10,192 bases of DNA. Origin: STC-74 sp043756665. GTDB taxonomy: Bacteria > Patescibacteriota > Gracilibacteria > BD1-5 > UBA2023. The stretch lies in NCBI GenBank assembly GCA_043756665.1, contig JAYUQR010000087.1, forward strand, positions 1 through 10,192, written 5' to 3'. Shown here piece after piece: positions 6,320 through 10,192 of this stretch (within the stretch, counting starts at the first letter, position 1; each line of letters begins with the position of its first letter). The notes below the pieces were generated by a model. That model saw only the letters and a list, made by a program, of their open reading frames with translations, had not been told where the DNA came from and ran no database searches. The translations under genes were made by a program, and so were the position numbers.

Positions 6320-6931
6320 TTATCCGATATACAATTGTTTGATGAAATAGATCAGTGCAGAACATATCAGGGAAAATATGAGGTATCCCATCCAATATCC
6401 AGTGAAAAATGCCCCATTTCTATGATTACCTGATCCCTGAGAGAAAGAAGAGTTTTTCTGTATATATCTATCGAAATATTGCCCATATTTTGTATTATAT
6501 TGGGCATACGCTTCGAGGACTTGCCACTCTGGTTTTCCATGATTATTCCGTATTTGTGTGATCCAACCATACTCATCAAAATAGGCTTCCCAGAGGGTAT
6601 AGCGTTTTAAGAAGTGAACAATAAGCACGCACGTCATCCAGAGAGGATGGATCAAGAAATGAATCGGCAAAAACACGAGTCACCACATCGAAATTCTATT
6701 CAATCAGAAGTTATACGATATCCGACCTTTTCCGGAGTCATTTTTATAGAGAGTAATAGGTTTCCCTGTATCGAGATTGATATATGTCTTGAGAAAGAAA
6801 CGAGAAAAATCATCCATATTTGATTCTCGCTCAAAAATACCAGGCTGACCTACTGGAGAGTGACAGGAATGACATATGTATGCTTCGATGGGATTTTCTA
6901 TAAAACAATGCTGACATATGTATTTTTTCAT
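6320..6931 (-). CDS. Zinc-ribbon membrane protein, uncharacterised
   Basis: On the minus strand the 203-residue product begins MKKYICQHCFIENP and has a zinc ribbon with Cys6-x2-Cys9 and Cys20-x2-Cys23. After a polar linker (about 30-80) there are two hydrophobic segments, about 84-108 and 178-199, so the ribbon and a Tyr/Gln-rich middle part (about 110-178) probably face opposite or soluble sides of a two-pass membrane anchor. TGA (Gly76 and Gly84) sits between the ribbon and membrane parts and would split the gene under the standard code. ATG 6931 was chosen because it places the ribbon at the N-terminus; upstream in-frame sequence to 7033 looks non-coding. It is the only minus-strand gene and converges on the SRPBCC remnant with a 6-base gap. 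Function unknown. Confidence 0.75.
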
Positions 6932-7018
6932 GATTCTGTGTGTGATAGAGTTATATAGTATGAGGAAGTTACGGAAGGTAAAGTGTATTTCAAAAATTGA
7001 GATCACTTGCAAAGGACG

Positions 7019-7861
7019 ATGAATCTCATACAATCAATATATTCTCATTGTATCAACATGCTCACAACTCTAAAAGAGAAGCTCAGGAAAGTATACCTCA
7101 CCATTCGTGTGAAACTCTACAAACAAGATGATAGCACTCCCATAACTGAGTGTTATCTCAGAAATCCACAATCAACTCATCTGGACCAGGAACAACTCTT
7201 CGGACTCTGCCTCTGACTCGTCATCGCAGAACCCCATTGAGCCTATTGGGATAGCCTAGACACTGGGAATACCTACTATGATGAGAAAATCATACTGTGG
7301 AAATGGTGGGAAATCCACGATACAAAAAGCGCAAAAGAAACAATCGAATGGCTGTTAGCGGGAGGTCATGCAGATCTGTTCAATAGACTTCTCGAAATGA
7401 ATAGAGAACAAGGATGGGTTTATACTGAGGATCTCGATTTTTCTGACAGTGATTTCGATGATGATGTAGATGAGGAAGAGTTGAGGGTCTATTTTGAAAA
7501 CTTATTCGAAGTCTTCGAACTCGAGAATGCTGGATATTTTTTCGATGACCTCGGAGAGAGATACGAAATATGAGCCGATGCTTGGGATCTCGGAAGGGCT
7601 ATTTTCCTTTCGAGAGTATGCTATAGCCTTGGGTACCTTCGATCTGATGAGGCTTGGTGATATATAGAACAGATACAAATAATCGCTCGAGAACAGTTCA
7701 CCAATTGGCGTGACTATGTCACCAGCTATCTCGTCGGCAGGGCTATGTGGTGAGGTGATAACGGCACATGGGAAAATGTATCCTCTCACGCGATACATGC
7801 ACTGGATCGAAGTGAAAGTCCACTCAGAAAAATCAGCTGGAAAAACTGAGAACTTGAATAA
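7019..7861 (+). CDS. DUF1266 domain protein
   Basis: The 280-residue product has the DUF1266 signature in its C-terminal third: AWDLGRAIFLSRVCYSLGYL at about 188-207, DEAWGYIEQIQIIAREQF, and NWRDYVTSYLVGRAMWGG at 229-246. The N-terminal two thirds hold WLLAGGHADLFNRLL (helical) and a very acidic stretch (about 137-155, mostly Asp/Glu). Six TGA codons encode Gly 66, 74, 185, 214, 245 and 277, several at family glycines. The family has no established function and is often found near secretion or polymorphic-toxin genes; nothing here confirms such a role. ATG 7019 follows AAAGGA at a spacing of only 2 bases; ATG 7058 (MLTTLKEK) is an alternative start. It diverges from the zinc-ribbon gene. Confidence 0.82.
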
Positions 7862-8129
7862 AATCATGTTCATTTCCTTGCCAATCGGGAATACTCTCCG
7901 CATGGCGAATGATGTTCCCGAGATCATGGGAATAACCAATGAGAATGAAAACCGATCGAAAATCTCCGTCAGCACAGAGAGTCGTGAAGAAGCAATCAAA
8001 ATATTTCGTGGACTCTCTGCTGGTGGGTAGGTCGAGATTCCTCTAGATGAGAACGCTTCTGACTCATGCTTCGCGATGTTTCGCGACAAGTATGATATCG
8101 AATGGATGCTGGAATACAGCCAAAAATAA
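7839..8129 (+). pseudogene. Remnant of a PhnB-type VOC gene (C-terminal half)
   Basis: In the frame of 7866 the sequence reads NLNKIMFISLPIGNTLRMAND, with VSTESREEAIKIFRGLSAGG further on, close to the C-terminal half of PhnB/3-demethylubiquinone methyltransferase-like VOC proteins. After a TAG at 8028-8030, where a Lys, Gln or Arg is expected, the same frame continues VEIPLDENASDSCFAMFRDKYDIEWMLEYS to TAA 8127-8129. The N-terminal half (NFdGncreAl..Y) is absent; upstream sequence is the end of the DUF1266 gene, which the remnant overlaps by about 20 bases. The usual FWG of the family is degraded. This is a decayed gene, not a stop-codon recoding case, unless a suppressor of TAG exists. Confidence 0.75.
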
Positions 8130-8160
8130 AAATCGGTTTCTGTAATTCCTGTTCTCTCTC

Positions 8161-8232
8161 TCATTCCTGCGGCGAAGGTGAATTGGACGAGAGTCCAAGA
8201 GAGTGTCCCCTGGGGGAAGGCAGGAATCCAGT
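8161..8232 (+). repeat. REP-like palindromic unit with an internal hairpin
   Basis: The ends TCATTCCTGC (8161-8170) and GCAGGAATCCAGT (8220-8232) pair over 8 bases. Inside is a second perfect hairpin, ttggac/gtccaa around gaga (8183-8198), and a cccctggggg palindrome. The outer ends look like the common CATTCCTGC..GCAGGAAT dispersed palindrome with extra structured sequence between the arms. It lies in the gap between the VOC remnant and DUF2200. Confidence 0.55.
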
Positions 8233-8236
8233 TTCC

Positions 8237-8266
8237 CCGTCATTGCGAAGAATGAAGCAATCCAGT
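8237..8266 (+). repeat. REP-like repeat, copy 1
   Basis: Thirty bases beginning CCGTCATTGCGA and ending GAAGCAATCCAGT. It matches 9667-9696 with 3 mismatches. ATTGC and GCAAT form short inverted arms. It sits 5 bases after the preceding palindromic unit and ends in the same AATCCAGT. Confidence 0.75.
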
Positions 8267-8286
8267 CAACTCAAAAATATTCCATC

Positions 8287-8646
8287 ATGCATAATACCAA
8301 AATTTTCAAGATGCCATTCGCGAGGGTCTACCCGCTCTATATCACGAAAGTGGAGCGCAAGTGACGAACAAAATCCGAAGTCGATACGGTCATCATGTGG
8401 CTCACAGGATATGATGAAGCGGGACTCCAGAAAGTGCTCGAAGAGGGGATCGACTTTGAGACCTTTTTCCGAGAAGCACCAAGTCTAAATCCAAATCGTA
8501 ACCTCATAACTGGAACTATCTGCGGATATCGTATCGAAAAAATGGAAGACGGACTCATGAAGGAAATCCGCTATCTCGATAAGCTCGTGGATGAGATCGC
8601 GAAGTGAAAAGAGATAGAGATGATACTCCATACACCGTGAAAATAG
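8287..8646 (+). CDS. DUF2200 family protein
   Basis: The 119-residue product is a full-length DUF2200 match: MHNTKIFKMPFARVYPLYI, then a KVERKGRTKSEVDTVIMWLT stretch, TGYDEAGL, the DFETFFREAPSLNPNRNLIT segment, a GTICGYRIE strand and IRYLDKLVDEIAKGKEIEMI. TGA encodes Gly26, Gly107 (in AKGK, conserved in the family) and Gly118; taking 8605 as a stop would cut the conserved tail. The function of the family is unknown. The true stop is TAG 8644-8646, inside the first operator box of the Fic gene, so its 3' end and the Fic control region overlap. No Shine-Dalgarno sequence precedes the ATG. Confidence 0.88.
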
Positions 8647-8722
8647 GTGATTTTCCTTGCTTTTTCACGGTAAAATGATAATATAACGTGAAAATACTTC
8701 ATTTTTTACCTATTTTCACGCC
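8635..8722 (+). promoter_or_regulatory. Fic gene promoter with four CGTGAAAA boxes
   Basis: Four copies of the box CGTGAAAA(TA) occur: forward at 8636-8645, reversed at 8661-8669 (TTTTTCACG), forward at 8687-8696 and reversed at 8711-8720. The outer two extend to a 13-bp inverted match (8636-8648 with 8708-8720). Between them lie TTGCTT (8657-8662) and -10-like sequence (TAATAT 8679-8684 or TATAAC 8682-8687). The last box ends 2 bases before the Fic ATG. This looks like an operator for a repressor binding paired half-sites, and the RNA could also fold over the start. Confidence 0.6.
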
Positions 8723-9595
8723 ATGCCACTCACGACAGAACAAAAAACATACCTCGAACTCCTCCAGAAAGAGTATCAGAAAGAAAAAAGATGAAAAGAA
8801 TCTCTCCTAGAGATGATCGACTCAGTCGAACTCTCAGAAAGCGTCTACAACTCGAATGCTATCGAGAACTCGACCCTCACACTCTCCGATACTGAGAAGA
8901 TCCTCCGTGACATGAAGACATCGAAAAGTCTCCATATCAGAGAAGTCTACGAGGCTCGCAATCTCTCGAAAGTGATCGAGTACGTGAGGAGCAAATCCAA
9001 ATATGAAGAACTCTCCCTCGATGTCATCCTCCTCATGCACCAAATGCTCCTCACAGGGATAAACGATGAATTTGCTGGCAGACTCCGAAAGCCCTGAGAA
9101 TACGTCCGTGTCGGATCTCACATCGCACCTCCTCCAGAACAGGTCGAGAAGCTCCTCGAAACAGCACTCATAGATTACAAAGTCTCAGGGAATCTCTCCC
9201 CTCTCGAGAAGATCAGCCAGTTCCATCTTGCTTTCGAGCATACACATCCATTTTGCGATGGGAATGGTCGTATCGGTCGAGTGATCGTGAACTTCCAGCT
9301 CCTCTCGCTCGGTCTCCCGATGGTCATCATCAGATTCCGTGATCGCCCGACCTACTATGCGTCTTTCCGAGAATACGATGAGCGGAAAAATACGAAAACC
9401 TTCGATACTCTCCTCTATCTCTCACTCACTGAGTCACTCCATAAGCGTCTCGCATACCTCACAGGAAAGCGGATCATCACCCTCTCAGACTACGCGCGGG
9501 CAGTAGGAGAAAGTGGATCATCTCTCTCGAACAAGGCAAAACGCCAGACCATACGAGCATTTCGCGAAAAATGAGTGTGGAAAATCGGGGTATAA
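8723..9595 (+). CDS. fic: Fic family protein (AMP-transferase) with inhibitory helix and C-terminal HTH-like tail
   Basis: The 290-residue product carries the full Fic active site HPFCDGNGRIGR at 175-186, with catalytic His175 and the phosphate-binding Gly/Asn/Arg residues. An N-terminal inhibitory motif S-x3-E-N lies at Ser44-Asn49 (SNAIEN), as in class II Fic proteins, where Glu48 would block ATP until released. GEYVRVGSHIAPPPEQV (125-141) is the usual segment before the Fic core. The C-terminal 40 residues (LSDYARAVGESGSSLSNKAKR onward) resemble the winged-helix tail of many such proteins. Fic enzymes transfer AMP to a hydroxyl side chain of a target protein; the target is unknown. TGA encodes Gly 24, 125 and 284. 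A four-box operator precedes the gene, so autoregulation is plausible. Confidence 0.92.
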
Positions 9596-9666
9596 TGGAT
9601 AGAATCTATAGGCTCGCGAAGGGGATGGAAATGGAGAAGGTGTTGAGGAGATAAAAGTTCCCTGTT

Positions 9667-9696
9667 CCGTCATTGCGAGGCACGAAGCAATCCAGT
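9667..9696 (+). repeat. REP-like repeat, copy 2
   Basis: Thirty bases beginning CCGTCATTGCGAGG and ending CGAAGCAATCCAGT, matching 8237-8266 with 3 mismatches. The unit lies between the Fic stop and the AT-rich membrane protein gene, again in a gap. Similar CGTCATTGCGAGG..CGAAGCAATC repeats are known as dispersed elements in several bacterial groups. Confidence 0.75.
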
Positions 9697-9720
9697 TTAT
9701 CAATAATGCACTTTAAACCT

Positions 9721-10188
9721 ATGAAAAATTTCATATCAAAAATCAAAGAAAGATGGATTTGTATATCTATAATTCTAGGATTATTATTACTATGCTGATA
9801 CCTATTCATAGGTCTTCAAAACTATAAATACCAAATCTTATACCGCTATAAAGCTGTTCCAAAAGTAGAGTTAATAAATACCTTGTTTGAATCAGGGGCT
9901 TGGATTAATTGAGAAGTAAGGGGTTTTGTAAAGTTTGAAGATATAACTAAACAACCAAAAGGTGCACAACAATATATTGAGCTTATTCCATTTGAAACAA
10001 CCAATGAAAAATGAGAACAGTTATTTCTCTTGAGAAACATAATTGCGATGTCTAGCCTATCACCAAAACAAGTATCTATTGATAAAATATATAAAACTAA
10101 TGAAACTATTAATGATTATATTTTAGAGGATAGTGAATGAAATCAATACATAATTGTCATGTCCAACAACATTGTTTCACATTTCTAG
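9721..10188 (+). CDS. AT-rich single-pass membrane protein, uncharacterised
   Basis: The 155-residue product starts MKNFISKIKERW and has one hydrophobic segment at about residues 13-31, so it is probably anchored with the remaining 120 residues outside or in the cytoplasm; no lipobox or cleavage site is clear. The soluble part is predicted beta-rich (GEVRGFVKFEDI, QYIELIPFET, NQYIIVMSNN). I do not recognise the family. TGA encodes Gly 26, 64, 98 and 140. ATG 9706 in frame would add 5 residues. Its codon use (TTA, ATA, AAA) is clearly more AT-rich than the CTC/ATC-rich genes upstream, suggesting a different origin. It stops at TAG 10186-10188, inside the terminal inverted repeat. Confidence 0.65.
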
Positions 10189-10192
10189 AGAA
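10155..10192 (-). repeat. Right arm of 38-bp terminal inverted repeat
   Basis: This segment is the exact reverse complement of 61-98. It encodes the last residues (VMSNNIVSHF) and stop of the membrane protein gene, so here the sequence is in its coding context. The window ends exactly at the end of the match. Confidence 0.9.

Noticed and set aside
8028..8030. TAG as a recoded sense codon in the PhnB-like frame
   Set aside because: The gene also lacks its N-terminal half and its FWG motif is degraded, and TAG is used as a true stop by four other genes in the window.
7502..8164. A 220-codon minus-strand open frame over DUF1266 and the PhnB remnant
   Set aside because: It is antisense to clear DUF1266 and VOC motifs and shows no family features of its own.
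8163..8227. Riboswitch or known structured RNA
   Set aside because: The nested hairpins fit no riboswitch class I recognise; the outer arms match a dispersed palindrome better.
1..10192. CRISPR array, tRNA or rRNA genes, insertion sequence transposase
   Set aside because: No regularly spaced repeats, no tRNA cloverleaf or rRNA sequence, and no transposase motifs were seen on either strand.

Overview
The window reads coherently only if TGA is glycine (genetic code 25), which points to the candidate phyla Gracilibacteria or Absconditabacteria (SR1). In-frame TGA falls where families have conserved glycines, for example the DxDG motif of the HAD hydrolase, the WGP turn of the SRPBCC remnant and the AKGK tail of the DUF2200 protein. 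No gene recognised here ends in TGA; all end in TAA or TAG. Base composition alone cannot separate the two phyla.

Layout: bases 1-98 are a contig-end segment with a minus-strand terminator and one arm of a 38-bp inverted repeat whose other arm is the last 38 bases of the window. Then, on the plus strand: a frameshifted GNAT acetyltransferase (100-670), a VOC protein (741-1109), a DUF1761 membrane protein (1141-1557), an overlapping antitoxin/RelE-like toxin pair (1620-2061), a HAD hydrolase (2077-2652), a DUF4440 protein (2656-3027), two tandem DUF1801 paralogues (3032-3481, 3487-3855), a secreted protein (4000-5373), a DUF1801 3'-end remnant (5402-5499), a second VOC protein (5554-5964) and a broken AHSA1/SRPBCC gene (5998-6313). 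The only minus-strand gene encodes a zinc-ribbon membrane protein (6320-6931). Back on the plus strand follow a DUF1266 protein (7019-7861), a broken PhnB-type VOC remnant (7839-8129), REP-like repeats (8161-8266), DUF2200 (8287-8646), a four-box operator region (8635-8722), a Fic AMP-transferase (8723-9595), another REP-like unit (9667-9696) and an AT-rich single-pass membrane protein (9721-10188) that ends inside the terminal inverted repeat.

The genes do not form a recognisable metabolic pathway. They are small stand-alone accessory families (GNAT, VOC, DUF1761, DUF4440, DUF1801, SRPBCC, DUF2200, toxin-antitoxin, Fic) mixed with decaying copies and palindromic repeats, which suggests an accessory island undergoing duplication and decay. 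Close spacing suggests short cotranscribed groups at 1620-2061, 2077-3855 and possibly 8287-9595. Shine-Dalgarno sequences are nearly absent, and several starts look leaderless or follow pyrimidine-rich leaders. Nothing in the window amounts to a defence or biosynthetic system that could confidently be called new. The best leads are the terminal inverted repeat, the Fic operator array, the two-part secreted protein and the uneven use of TGA-glycine between genes.
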